A DNA stretch of 64,000 nucleotides from Salipaludibacillus sp. LMS25. GTDB taxonomy: Bacteria; Bacillota; Bacilli; Bacillales; Salisediminibacteriaceae. A model generated the notes under the pieces. The model was given only the letters and a program-made list of their open reading frames with translations. It made no database searches and had not been told where the DNA came from. A program made the position numbers and the translations under genes. Below are positions 37,930 to 45,580 of the stretch, one piece after another (within the stretch, counting starts at the first letter, position 1; every line of letters begins with the position of its first letter). Location: assembly GCF_024362805.1 (NCBI RefSeq), contig NZ_CP093299.1, positions 62,001-126,000 of the forward strand. Reading direction: 5' to 3'.

Positions 37930-38028
37930 CTTCTATTATTTATGCTAAATGATGTTTCATGACTTAATTAGACATGCTAGAGAGAGCTTTATCGTAGTTA
38001 ATACTAAATAGAACAAAGCGCGGTTTAT

Positions 38029-38232
38029 TTAACATGAATCATTCTTGTCCTCAGACGATTTTTCTGTTTTTTTTCGTTTTAAGAGTCTTTTCGTCACGTC
38101 ATGTAGATGACTTTGTTGTTCCAATTCTCCCTGTGATCGATATATTCCGAACTCATGAGCAATTTCTTCCTTATATTCGTTTAAGTACTCCTCTACACCT
38201 GGAACGACGAGCGGTGATACTTTTTTCATCAT
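38029..38232 (-). CDS. Divergent alpha/beta-type small acid-soluble spore protein
   Basis: The 67-residue product carries the first conserved motif of alpha/beta SASPs: LVVPGV (8-13), then KEEIAHEFGI (21-30). The Glu-Ile-Ala bond fits the germination protease GPR cleavage pattern. The second motif keeps VTKRLLKRKK (46-55) but has lost the usual Gly-Gly before it. The C-terminal tail is charged (EKSSEDKND). These proteins coat spore DNA. GGAGGATATCC precedes the ATG. No convincing SigG promoter was seen; GTTATCCTA upstream is only a weak -10. I infer SASP family membership; function could have drifted. Confidence 0.7.
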   Translation of the reverse strand: MMKKVSPLVVPGVEEYLNEYKEEIAHEFGIYRSQGELEQQSHLHDVTKRLLKRKKTEKSSEDKNDSC

Positions 38233-38292
38233 GGATATCCTCCTTTTCCCTTAGGATAACCTTCTCTAGAAAAAAACATCACACATTTTTGA

Positions 38293-38598
38293 CTAAGCCC
38301 GTCTTTTAACTAACTCTTCACGATCAATATGATAAATAAAAGCAAAAACCTCGGCTACTACTTCATATAGGTTCTCAGGAATTCGGTCATTCAGCTCCAA
38401 CTGGGAAAGAATTTCAACGAGGGAGGCATCTTGCTGAATGGGAATCTGATGTTTTTTTGCCCGTTCTAATATTTCCTCGGCTACGTAGCCTTTCCCTTTC
38501 GCCTTTACTTTCGGTGCAGAATCTTTCGTCATATCATATCCAAGTGCTACTGCGCGTTTATGATAAGGGGGTGAATCATACTTTTTCCGATTAGTCAT
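38293..38598 (-). CDS. ylqH: FlhB C-terminal domain paralogue YlqH
   Basis: YlqH is a small soluble homologue of the FlhB switch domain without the membrane part. The 101 residues contain YHKRAVALGYD, which aligns with the YAVALKYD just after the NPTH cleavage motif of FlhB. NPTH itself is missing, so it mimics the already cleaved form. A C-terminal VAEVFAFIYHID matches FlhB's VAEVLAYVYRL. It overlaps ylqG by 4 bases, so the two are probably co-translated. The pair recurs in B. subtilis between rnhB and sucC. Confidence 0.88.
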   Translation of the reverse strand: MTNRKKYDSPPYHKRAVALGYDMTKDSAPKVKAKGKGYVAEEILERAKKHQIPIQQDASLVEILSQLELNDRIPENLYEVVAEVFAFIYHIDREELVKRRA

Positions 38599-40340
38599 AT
38601 CCGAATGTCCACTCCTTGATACCCATTTTCATCTGTATATCCTCCGAACTGTCTCTCCTTCATCCCGTGATCTCCACGTAATATTTCTTTTTCAGGCTGT
38701 TTCCAGTTAATCGTAGACAGTTGATAATCAAGGCTTTGTAGTTTCTCTTTTAGTAAGGGGTACCATGTTTGTTGCACTGAACTAGGCTTAGCTATTTCAT
38801 TGTAAACGGTTAACGAGATAACACGGTTTTGAATTTGAACATCTACGACCGTCTCATCAATTGTTTCAAGCTGTAAATAAAATAAAATTCGACAGTGTGA
38901 GTCATCAATTGAACCGTCTGAATTTTGCCGCCCTTCCCATTGAATCGTCATATCCTGATACGTGTCCGTTAATTTGATAGGAATTTGGAATAGCGTATGT
39001 TGAATAGGCCCCTGTTGATCTGACGACATTAACTGATAGCCTGTTAAGCGCTGCAACAGAAATTCCGCTTGTTCTCTAACCTGTTGCGGCATTGATTGTA
39101 CTTGTTGCAAGAATTGTAATAGTGTCGATTTTAACGTTGCTACCTTTTGAATATCACTTGCTTGCTGGGCCCCTTTTACATCTGCTTCATGCTGTAGGCC
39201 AAGCTGTTGTAAAACGGCTTTTAATAATGTTTCTCCCGTTGTTTTCCCAGCAAATTGAAAGGTTTCAGGCCGAGAATTTTCCATTAAAGTCCACAATTCT
39301 CGCAAAGAGTCAGAAGGCATCCCACGAAGCCATTCAGACAGTTGAGACATCACCTGTTGCGGTTGCCCTTTAGGATTTAACACCTGTAATAATTGAGAAG
39401 TTACATCACGCGTATCGCCACTTATCCCTTGTATCAGTTGTGTAAAGAGTGATTTAGGATCTAAAGATTGCAGCGCAATAGCCTGAGATCCCTGGGGCCA
39501 TAGTTGACGTACGTTTCCGTCATTTTCTCCTCGTAATATATTGGCTTTAACCTGTTCATAGAAGGAGGTTTCATTCATACCAGTTGGAATGATTCCCAAC
39601 TGCCTTGCTACTTGCCACGCCTGTTGTTGAAGTGCTTTGTCGCCACTTTGAAGCTGTCTCAGTAGTGTAGTAAGGTTGGAAGGCGACGCCGTCATTGCCG
39701 TTCGCCCTAGTAATTGGCCTATAATGTGCTGCAATTGCTGACTGTGTGGGTCATTCATTGATTGTAACGTCGTCATAAGTTGTCCCATTGTCGCAGAAGA
39801 GCTTTGCTGACTTTGTAACGCTCCCATCGCTTGAAATGTGTCTTTTGTTAATGGGAGTCCTTTCTGAATCATCATTGTCACGAGATTAAGCGACTGTTCT
39901 TGAGATAATGAAGATTGTCTTAATACATTGGCACCGTCACTCACATTTCCTTTTGTAAAAGGGAGGTTCAAGTGATTTAAATGGTTCAACACTTTTTCTT
40001 CTAACGTGCCTCCCTTGATTCCCAATTGCTGTAATAGCGCTTGCTGACTAGATGACGCACCATTGTCTGACGCTCGCTGCCCCGGGACGCCTTCCAGTAC
40101 TTTCAGCTTCGGTATCCCTCCGCCAGATAGCACTCTAAACCAATACTTCTCTCCCTTTTCTAATTGAGCTTCTAATTGTGCGGATAAATGTAGTCCGCCT
40201 AATTTTAGTTGGGCCATTTGTCCAGGATAGAGCTGCGTAATGGCCCCTTGAAAGACTTGTCCCGGTCTTAACGTGACAGATTTTGAGTTGACAGAGTCAA
40301 CCCTACTAATCATATTTTGTATGAGTTTTGTATCTAACAT
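38595..40340 (-). CDS. ylqG: FliK-like protein YlqG
   Basis: YlqG is a large Gln/Leu-rich protein with a FliK-like layout. The N-terminus has LRPGQVFQGAITQLYPGQ (about 24-41) followed by AQLKLGGLHLSAQLEA. The middle (100-430) is low-complexity with many Gln. The C-terminal 150 residues contain HCRILFYLQLETIDETVVDV and ISLTVYNEIAKPS, resembling a Flg_hook domain. At 581 residues it is longer than FliK here (435). It lies 36 bases after rnhB with a GGAGGAAA ribosome binding site. Role in flagellar or another export switch is inference. Confidence 0.8.
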   Translation of the reverse strand: MLDTKLIQNMISRVDSVNSKSVTLRPGQVFQGAITQLYPGQMAQLKLGGLHLSAQLEAQLEKGEKYWFRVLSGGGIPKLKVLEGVPGQRASDNGASSSQQALLQQLGIKGGTLEEKVLNHLNHLNLPFTKGNVSDGANVLRQSSLSQEQSLNLVTMMIQKGLPLTKDTFQAMGALQSQQSSSATMGQLMTTLQSMNDPHSQQLQHIIGQLLGRTAMTASPSNLTTLLRQLQSGDKALQQQAWQVARQLGIIPTGMNETSFYEQVKANILRGENDGNVRQLWPQGSQAIALQSLDPKSLFTQLIQGISGDTRDVTSQLLQVLNPKGQPQQVMSQLSEWLRGMPSDSLRELWTLMENSRPETFQFAGKTTGETLLKAVLQQLGLQHEADVKGAQQASDIQKVATLKSTLLQFLQQVQSMPQQVREQAEFLLQRLTGYQLMSSDQQGPIQHTLFQIPIKLTDTYQDMTIQWEGRQNSDGSIDDSHCRILFYLQLETIDETVVDVQIQNRVISLTVYNEIAKPSSVQQTWYPLLKEKLQSLDYQLSTINWKQPEKEILRGDHGMKERQFGGYTDENGYQGVDIRI

Positions 40341-40375
40341 GTCAGGGTTTCCTCCTTAATCAGACGTTCACTGTC

Positions 40376-41149
40376 TCATAAGTGTTTTTTCACCGGCGCA
40401 AAACTTTTTCGATGTACTTCTTCAATAATCCCATAGGCTTGTAATGCCTCTAGGTGATCATTCGTTCCATACCCCATGTGCTTGTTAAAAGCATATTGTG
40501 GATACTTGTTATGTAAATTTTCCATATAACGATCTCGTGTCACTTTTGCTATAACGGAACTAGCAGCAATCGTAAGTGACCGTGCATCTCCCTTGATTAA
40601 ATTTTTTGCTGCTATTTTTATAGGTAGTTCCATAGCATCTACTAGCAGATAATCAATCTCTGCCTTTTCTATCTGCTGAATTGCTCGTATCATCGCCTCT
40701 TTAGATGCTTGATAAATATTCATGTCATCAATTTCACGAGCTGTAGTTATCCCTATTCCTACATCAACAGCTTCCTTTAATATCACGTCATAAAATGACT
40801 CTCGGGCGGTTTTTGATAGCTTCTTAGAATCCGTTAAACCTAAAAGTTTAAAGTCCCGTGGCAAAATGACACATGCAGCCACTACAGGTCCAGCTAATGG
40901 CCCTCTGCCGACTTCGTCAATACCTGCTATTGCTTTAAAACCTTGTTGATATATTTCACGTTCAAATATCGTCATTTCCACATGCTGTTGCTCTAGAGCA
41001 TCGTGAAATGCACGCTGTTTCTCCCAACGTTTTATAAGCTTCTGAACGCCGGACCTTTCATCACGTCGTAATTCTTTCAATAACGGGTGGCCCTCATTCT
41101 CTATGTCTACTAACAATTCTTTTATTTCAGCTATCGTTTTTCTTGCCAT
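40376..41149 (-). CDS. rnhB: Ribonuclease HII
   Basis: RnhB removes ribonucleotides from DNA and RNA from RNA-DNA hybrids. The catalytic core starts with IAGIDEVGRGPLAGPVVAAC (about 73-92), with the acidic Asp and Glu of the DEVGRG motif. LTDSKKLSKTARESFY follows, then YLLVDAMELP (catalytic Asp) and SVIAKVTRDRYM. The N-terminal 70 residues are the helical extension seen in Bacillus RnhB. The total of 257 residues is normal. The ribosome binding site is weak (GGAG at a long distance). Confidence 0.95.
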   Translation of the reverse strand: MARKTIAEIKELLVDIENEGHPLLKELRRDERSGVQKLIKRWEKQRAFHDALEQQHVEMTIFEREIYQQGFKAIAGIDEVGRGPLAGPVVAACVILPRDFKLLGLTDSKKLSKTARESFYDVILKEAVDVGIGITTAREIDDMNIYQASKEAMIRAIQQIEKAEIDYLLVDAMELPIKIAAKNLIKGDARSLTIAASSVIAKVTRDRYMENLHNKYPQYAFNKHMGYGTNDHLEALQAYGIIEEVHRKSFAPVKKHL

Positions 41150-41266
41150 GGTAAGTCACTTCTCCTCTCTTTTTTATCGGTCGCATTCTTCTATTTTTCA
41201 ACTATACGAACCAATTTCATCATACAAAACACACCTGTAAAAAATGACTATCACATTGACTTTCTG

Positions 41267-41300
41267 CTACAGAAGAGCGCTTTCCCGAGGGCTCGTCTTT
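41267..41300 (+). repeat. 34-base repeat, family 3, copy 2
   Basis: CTACAGA, CGCTTTCC and CTCGTCTTT appear with the same spacing as at 37636-37669. The two copies lie in the two longest gaps, same orientation, each upstream on the plus strand of a family 2 hairpin. Confidence 0.55.
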
Positions 41301-41507
41301 CACTGCAGTTCTTTTTAAAAACGATCATTTAATATAGAATAGCTATATAGTTCGCTTGTTCGTGTAGAAAATTCAGTATTGAAATCTATTCACACACTTA
41401 TCATTAAAGCCATCTAGGCCATCTTTTTAACGTATTAGATAAATATCATGTAATACAAAAGTCCTTTATGCTAACGAGCGGGACTGAACAAAAGCCAGGA
41501 TACAAGT

Positions 41508-41532
41508 AATCCCTCACGACCAGTGAGGGATT
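41508..41532. other. Perfect 10-bp inverted repeat
   Basis: AATCCCTCAC and GTGAGGGATT pair perfectly over a 5-base loop. Neither side has a proper T-run (plus side CTTAATTAC, minus side ACTTGTATCC), so it is not a clear terminator. Confidence 0.6.
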
Positions 41533-41759
41533 CTTAATTACAAATAACCGTCCGTAAAACAATTAATATAGAGAGGAGAGATAAATCTATATTAGGGGGA
41601 GGTGGACGAAAACTATCACTGATTGAAGGGTTGTTTTATGTATTATGGCTAATTTTAATACTCGCCTGTTCGTTTGAGCCAAGACATTCACGGTTGGGAC
41701 TGCAGCAAGGACACTGTTACGAAAAAGCCCAGAGTATGGCATCATGATATTTCCAAGCA

Positions 41760-41802
41760 AACATGGCACCAATCATTAAAATCAACTGATCGGTGCCATG
41801 TT
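41760..41802 (-). repeat. Hairpin repeat, family 2, copy 2
   Basis: AACATGGCACC pairs with GGTGCCATGTT; the inner AATCA/TGATC part has one A-C mismatch. Loop length (11 bases) and sequence match copy 1. The T-A pair at the sixth stem position of copy 1 is a C-G pair here, a paired change. Confidence 0.6.
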
Positions 41803-41880
41803 TATATATTTTGGTTAAATATGACTCAACTTTTGATGAGGACTGACAAAAATACGTTCCGTTACATTTGTCTGTAATCA

Positions 41881-42039
41881 TTTATCCCTCTCTTAAGGGG
41901 CAGTAAAACCCCCACCTCAAAACTTAAGAAGGCCGAAAAGTTTATGTGAGGGATAAACTGCTCCTAAAGGTCCCATAAGTTAAACGAACAATCAGTGGGG
42001 AATGAAGGAAAACGCCCACTGATTGAAGCTTAGCTTTAT
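41881..42039 (-). repeat. Structured intergenic repeat, copy 2 (full length, reversed)
   Basis: Read on the minus strand this 159-base copy matches copy 1 at roughly 90% or more, with both ends preserved. The first stem is unchanged. In the second stem CCCCCACC has become CCCTCAC, which still pairs with GTGGGGG through one G-U, while GGGG to GGAG creates one mismatch. Its first bases overlap the end of rbgA and include that gene's stop codon. Confidence 0.85.
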
Positions 42040-42878
42040 GGGCGTTCTAAACTAATATGACCTAACTTTCCTTGTCGAAAATCTCTAAATATCATTTCGG
42101 CGGTTCGATCATAATCCACTAACCCTCCTGCTACAAGGCAACCTCTTCGGGTTCCAATATCATCAAACAGCTCAGTGATGTCTTCAGCTAGTGTTTGTAA
42201 TTGATATCTTTCTTTCAACCGCTCTGGATAAGACGTTTTTAATTCATTTAATAAAAAAACAACTGTTTCTTGAAAATCAAAGATCTCTTCTTTAATCGCA
42301 CCAGTCAATGCAAGACGAAACCCCACATCTTGATCCTCAAATTTCGGCCAGAGGATTCCCGGCGTATCAAGAAGCTCCATTTCTTTTCCAACTTTAATCC
42401 ATTGTTGACTTTTCGTCACACCCGGCCGATCGCCTATTTTAGTTATTTTTTTATTCGCCAGTCGATTAATTACCGTCGACTTTCCTACGTTCGGAATACC
42501 TAATATTAATGCTCGTAAAGGCCGGGGGTTCATTCCTTTTGCTTTAAATTTGTCCAATAACGGCTTCGCCAGTTCTCTTACTTTCAATGGGATATCTTTT
42601 ATGCCTTTCCCTTGCTGAGCATCCACTGTTAAAACTGCAAAATTCTTTTTTTCGAAATAGTGAGCCCATTGTTTTGTTAATTGACTGTCGGCTAAATCCG
42701 CTTTATTTAAAAGGATTAGACGAGGTTTATGAGAAGTTAAATCATCAATCATCGGATTCCGGGAAGAAAGAGGAATACGTGCATCCACAATCTCAATCAC
42801 CACATCAATTATTTTAAGCTTTTCTTGGACTTCTCTTTTTGCTTTTGCCATATGACCCGGGTACCACTGTATTGTCAT
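42036..42878 (-). CDS. rbgA: Ribosome biogenesis GTPase RbgA (YlqF)
   Basis: RbgA matures the 50S subunit and is a circularly permuted GTPase. The order of motifs is G4 NKAD (58-61) before G1 GIPNVGKST (127-135), with GVTKSQQW and the G3 DTPGILWP later. The N-terminal [12 protein letters not shown] (5-16) is the family signature. The C-terminal ANTAR-like RNA-binding region ends in SLERP. The stop codon TAA lies inside the structured repeat, so the last few residues end two or so positions earlier than in B. subtilis. It follows lepB after 13 bases. Confidence 0.96.
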   Translation of the reverse strand: MTIQWYPGHMAKAKREVQEKLKIIDVVIEIVDARIPLSSRNPMIDDLTSHKPRLILLNKADLADSQLTKQWAHYFEKKNFAVLTVDAQQGKGIKDIPLKVRELAKPLLDKFKAKGMNPRPLRALILGIPNVGKSTVINRLANKKITKIGDRPGVTKSQQWIKVGKEMELLDTPGILWPKFEDQDVGFRLALTGAIKEEIFDFQETVVFLLNELKTSYPERLKERYQLQTLAEDITELFDDIGTRRGCLVAGGLVDYDRTAEMIFRDFRQGKLGHISLERP

Positions 42879-42891
42879 TCTCTACTTCCTC

Positions 42892-43437
42892 CTAGTCTAC
42901 AAACCTTATTTCCTGAATGGGCCAAATAACAAAATTTGCTTTCCCAACCACTTCATCATAAGGAATCATACCGATTTGCCGACTGTCCCTGCTCCGTTGA
43001 CGATTATCACCTAAAACAAAAATATGTCCCTCGGGCACGGTCTCATATCCTGTTACATCCCTAATATGAAAATTTTCAGTTAGGGGGAGGTATTCAGCCT
43101 GTTCTTTGTAGTCATCTAAGTATGGTTCATCTACTGCTTCATCATTTACATACAAAATATCATCTCTATATTCTACCGTATCACCTGGTAATCCAATAAC
43201 CCGTTTAATGTAATCTTTATTTTGTGGCGCATGAAAAACGATAATATCAAATCTGTCTGGTTCAGAAATATTGTAACCGATTTTATTAACAAGCATACGA
43301 TCGTTGTGTTCAAGTGTGGGCATCATTGATTGTCCATCCACAACAATTGGAGCCAGCAAGAAATATCTAATGCCTATTGCAAGAATTAACGCTACAACCA
43401 CCGCTTTAATCCATTCCCATGATTCAGATCTTCCCAT
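42892..43437 (-). CDS. lepB: Type I signal peptidase
   Basis: This SipS-type peptidase cleaves signal peptides on the outer face of the membrane. The 181-residue protein has an N-terminal membrane segment (about 9-29). The catalytic Ser37 is in DGQSMMPTL and the catalytic Lys78 is in DYIKRVIGLPGD. The box E motif FVLGDNRQRSRDSRQIG is also present. The gene lies upstream of rbgA in one transcription unit with its own promoter and a folded leader. B. subtilis lacks a signal peptidase gene here. Confidence 0.95.
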   Translation of the reverse strand: MGRSESWEWIKAVVVALILAIGIRYFLLAPIVVDGQSMMPTLEHNDRMLVNKIGYNISEPDRFDIIVFHAPQNKDYIKRVIGLPGDTVEYRDDILYVNDEAVDEPYLDDYKEQAEYLPLTENFHIRDVTGYETVPEGHIFVLGDNRQRSRDSRQIGMIPYDEVVGKANFVIWPIQEIRFVD

Positions 43438-43453
43438 AAGTCACCCATCCTTT

Positions 43454-43500
43454 AAGCTAATATAAAACTCTCCTTTTATTAGCTTCACATACACAAGCTA
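43454..43500 (-). promoter_or_regulatory. Alternative stem-loops in the lepB leader
   Basis: The middle segment AAGCTAATA (43477-43485) can pair with TAGCTT upstream (43495-43500) or with TATTAGCTT downstream (43454-43462), not both. The second stem encloses AAAGGAGAG. The ribosome binding site of lepB, AAAGGATGGGTGA, begins just after. This could be a leader switch; no T-run is present, so attenuation is less likely than an effect on translation or stability. Confidence 0.4.
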
Positions 43501-43507
43501 CCAACTC

Positions 43508-43536
43508 ATTTTAACATATTTCTCTCGTTCTGTTTA
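43508..43536 (-). promoter_or_regulatory. Putative promoter of lepB-rbgA
   Basis: TAAACA, 17 bases, and TGT-TAAAAT (extended -10) lie about 70-100 bases upstream of lepB on its strand. Confidence 0.5.
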
Positions 43537-43648
43537 TATTAAGTTCATTCACCTTACACGTTTCATCTTCTAATTTTAACTGAACTGTTATCCCTTTAGC
43601 CAGAGTTATAATAAGCTATTTACTATTATGCTACTTTGCTATTAAATA

Positions 43649-43740
43649 GTTTCTGATCCGTTACCACACATCGCCTGTCAGCTAATATAGCCTACTTCCA
43701 TACTTTAGTAAATAACAGCTACCCTGATCGGATCAGAAAC
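43649..43740. repeat. 92-base segment with perfect 12-bp terminal inverted repeats
   Basis: GTTTCTGATCCG at the left end is the exact inverse of CGGATCAGAAAC at the right end. The 68 bases between show no strong further pairing. No target-site duplication was obvious. It may be a small mobile-element remnant or a long-range RNA stem. Confidence 0.5.
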
Positions 43741-43823
43741 CGAGCGTGAAATCATGACTGAGTTTTCCCCATCAAGGGTGAATTTAGCGTGCACCTTAAC
43801 ACGAAAGAGTCATAAAGCACACG

Positions 43824-43853
43824 TAAAAAAGGAGCTTTAAGTAAGCTCCTTTT
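43824..43853 (-). terminator. Intrinsic terminator of rplS
   Basis: In the minus direction AAAGGAGCTT pairs with AAGCTCCTTT over a short loop and runs straight into TTTT. It lies just after the rplS stop and closes the ffh-rplS group. Confidence 0.88.
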
Positions 43854-43859
43854 AATACA

Positions 43860-44201
43860 TTATCTTTCTTTAATACGAGCCGCTTTACCGCGAAGGGCAC
43901 GCAGATAGTAAAGCTTCGCACGGCGTACTTTACCTTTTCTCGTAACTTCAATCTTATCGATTCTTGGAGAGTGAACTGGGAATGTTCTCTCTACTCCAAC
44001 ACCGTAAGATACTTTACGAACAGTGAATGTTTCACTGATTCCAGTGCCACGGCGTTTAATAACAACACCTTCAAATACTTGGATACGCTCACGAGTTCCT
44101 TCTACAACTTTCACGTGAACACGAAGCGTGTCTCCTGGACGGAATTCTGGAAGATCAGTTTTCAATTGCTCTTTAGTAATATCACGAATAATTTGTTCCA
44201 T
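43860..44201 (-). CDS. rplS: 50S ribosomal protein L19
   Basis: L19 sits at the 30S-50S interface. The ATG giving [13 protein letters not shown] is preceded by GGAAGGAGGCGAAC; the longer frame reaches into the regulatory leader. The 113-residue protein carries the [20 protein letters not shown] and [15 protein letters not shown] patterns and the basic C-terminus [14 protein letters not shown]. It is the last gene after trmD, but has its own promoter and leader. Confidence 0.97.
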   Translation of the reverse strand: MEQIIRDITKEQLKTDLPEFRPGDTLRVHVKVVEGTRERIQVFEGVVIKRRGTGISETFTVRKVSYGVGVERTFPVHSPRIDKIEVTRKGKVRRAKLYYLRALRGKAARIKER

Positions 44202-44259
44202 GATTCTGTTCGCCTCCTTCCCTGCAGATCTTCTTGTCTCAAATAGGACAGCGGAACAT

Positions 44260-44282
44260 CTTGATCTGGCCAAAGCCACAAG
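44260..44282 (-). ncRNA. L19-type ribosomal protein leader stem
   Basis: On the rplS strand CTTG-TGGC-TTTG-GCCA-GAT-CAAG forms a short bulged hairpin. It sits about 60-80 bases before the rplS start, directly after its promoter. Bacillus rplS mRNAs are known to carry a leader structure of this general size (L19_leader). The proposed start of transcription falls at the very edge of the outer stem, so the exact promoter or fold needs care. Confidence 0.5.
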
Positions 44283-44286
44283 GAAC

Positions 44287-44315
44287 ATTTTATCATATGC
44301 CACAGATGATCTCAA
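44287..44315 (-). promoter_or_regulatory. SigA promoter of rplS
   Basis: TTGAGA, exactly 17 bases, and TAAAAT match the consensus at 5 of 6 bases each. The promoter lies in the 117-base gap between the trmD stop and the rplS start. Confidence 0.75.
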
Positions 44316-44318
44316 CCA

Positions 44319-45062
44319 TTATTTATTTTTCGACTGTATGGACTGTAGATAAGCTTTATCATCGTCTGTAAGATCGGCACTTTCCAACATATCAGGCCGT
44401 CGTTCATATGTGCGTCTTAGTGCCTGTTGACGCCGCCAAGTCTCAATATTTTTATGATGCCCTGATAGAAGGATATCAGGAACAGGCATGCCTCTATATT
44501 CAGCAGGGCGCGTATAATGGGGATATTCTAAAAGGCCAGTACTATGAGAGTCCGTAACTGCTGACTGCTCATTCCCGAGCGAACCAGGTAAAAGACGGGT
44601 AACACTATCTGCAATAACCATGGCACCAATTTCTCCACCTGTGAGCACATAATCCCCAATAGAAATTTCCTCATCGATTAAATGTTCACGAATTCTCTCA
44701 TCATAGCCTTCATAATGCCCACAAATGAGGATAATCTCTTCTTCTTTCGCCAATTTTTCGGCTTTTTGTTGAGAATAAAGTTCGCCTTGTGGACATAGTA
44801 AAATAGTACGCGGCTTTTGGTTGCTAGTAGTTTGCCTCTGCACATCTTCTACTGCATCAAAAAGTGGCTGTGGTGTTAATACCATTCCGCCACCGCCACC
44901 ATATGGATAGTCATCTACTCGATTATGTTTATCCTTCGCGTAGTGACGGAAATTTACGACATTATAAGAAACGGCACCTTTTTGCTGCGCTTGTTTAAGG
45001 ATAGAGTGAGAAAAAAGGCCGTCAAACATTTCCGGAAACAATGTTAAAATTGAAATCTTCAT
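44319..45062 (-). CDS. trmD: tRNA (guanine-37-N1)-methyltransferase TrmD
   Basis: TrmD methylates G37 next to the anticodon to prevent frameshifting. The 247-residue SPOUT enzyme has [14 protein letters not shown] near residues 49-62 and the knot region [24 protein letters not shown] is the SAM-binding loop, and [16 protein letters not shown] follows. All signature segments are intact. The start overlaps the rimM stop by 4 bases. Confidence 0.97.
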   Translation of the reverse strand: MKISILTLFPEMFDGLFSHSILKQAQQKGAVSYNVVNFRHYAKDKHNRVDDYPYGGGGGMVLTPQPLFDAVEDVQRQTTSNQKPRTILLCPQGELYSQQKAEKLAKEEEIILICGHYEGYDERIREHLIDEEISIGDYVLTGGEIGAMVIADSVTRLLPGSLGNEQSAVTDSHSTGLLEYPHYTRPAEYRGMPVPDILLSGHHKNIETWRRQQALRRTYERRPDMLESADLTDDDKAYLQSIQSKNK

Positions 45063-45580
45063 CCATCCAACAGCCCTTCCATAGGCTCAATAATCACTTT
45101 GTTTTCTTCAAGTAATATACTTTTGACGACTGACTCAATATACGGAATTAAAATATCCTTCCCCTTCTCAGCTGGAGCGATCACCCAGACGTCATTGGCA
45201 CCTGGAGAAAGAATCTCTTTCACTGTTCCAATCAAACTGCCATCCACTGTTTCAACTTGTAGGCCAATGATCTGATGGTAATAAAATTCATCTTCTGTTA
45301 ACTGATCTTGTAACGTTGTGGCATCTACTTGAAGTAGAGAGCCTTTAAATTTTTCTACGTCATTTACGTTATTAAAACCCTCGAAAGTAATAAGATCAAA
45401 TTGTTTATGTTGCCGCCACTTAGCCACTGTCACTGGTAATCGCTCGTTTTCAGTCTTAATGTAAAGTGTGTTGCCTGTGCGATAACGCTCTTCCTGAAAG
45501 TCGGTTCTTGAAATCACGCGTACTTCTCCGTGAATCCCGTGAGTATTCACAATTTTACCCACGTTAAGCCACTCAGTCAT
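45059..45580 (-). CDS. rimM: 16S rRNA processing protein RimM
   Basis: RimM helps 30S maturation around S19. I choose the ATG giving [15 protein letters not shown], the usual start of the family. A neighbouring ATG one codon earlier is equally close to the GGGGGC ribosome binding site. The 173-residue protein has the N-terminal barrel with GIHGEVRV, and the PRC-barrel end with [10 protein letters not shown] and [10 protein letters not shown]. It overlaps the end of ylqD by 8 bases. Confidence 0.94.
   Translation of the reverse strand: MTEWLNVGKIVNTHGIHGEVRVISRTDFQEERYRTGNTLYIKTENERLPVTVAKWRQHKQFDLITFEGFNNVNDVEKFKGSLLQVDATTLQDQLTEDEFYYHQIIGLQVETVDGSLIGTVKEILSPGANDVWVIAPAEKGKDILIPYIESVVKSILLEENKVIIEPMEGLLDG

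Larger units (their letters stand above)
37364..38028. other. sucC upstream gap
   Basis: No gene was found in this 665-base gap. It holds a possible sucC promoter near 37515-37545, a 34-base repeat (family 3) at 37636-37669, and a perfect 12-bp hairpin (family 2) at 37895-37929. The rest is AT-rich with no ribosome binding site and frame pairing that I trust. Confidence 0.55.
41150..42035. other. rbgA-rnhB gap, 886 bases, rich in stem-loops
   Basis: This is the longest stretch without a gene. It contains a family 3 repeat (41267-41300), a perfect 10-bp stem-loop (41508-41532), the family 2 hairpin (41760-41802) and copy 2 of the structured repeat (41881-42039). A possible rnhB promoter, TTGAAA-17-GATAAA, lies about 20-50 bases before rnhB. 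A 12-base piece of the structured repeat, CACTGATTGAAG, stands alone near 41609-41620 and may be a remnant. Short frames at 41587-41772 and 41674-41877 do not look coding. Confidence 0.6.
43438..43859. other. rplS-lepB gap
   Basis: This 422-base gap contains the rplS terminator at its right end, a 92-base segment bounded by 12-bp inverted repeats (43649-43740), and the lepB promoter and leader at its left end. No gene was seen. Confidence 0.6.

Noticed and set aside
41587..41877. Two short opposed frames in the rbgA-rnhB gap
   Set aside because: They overlap hairpins and repeats, lack ribosome binding sites in the right place, and show no family features.
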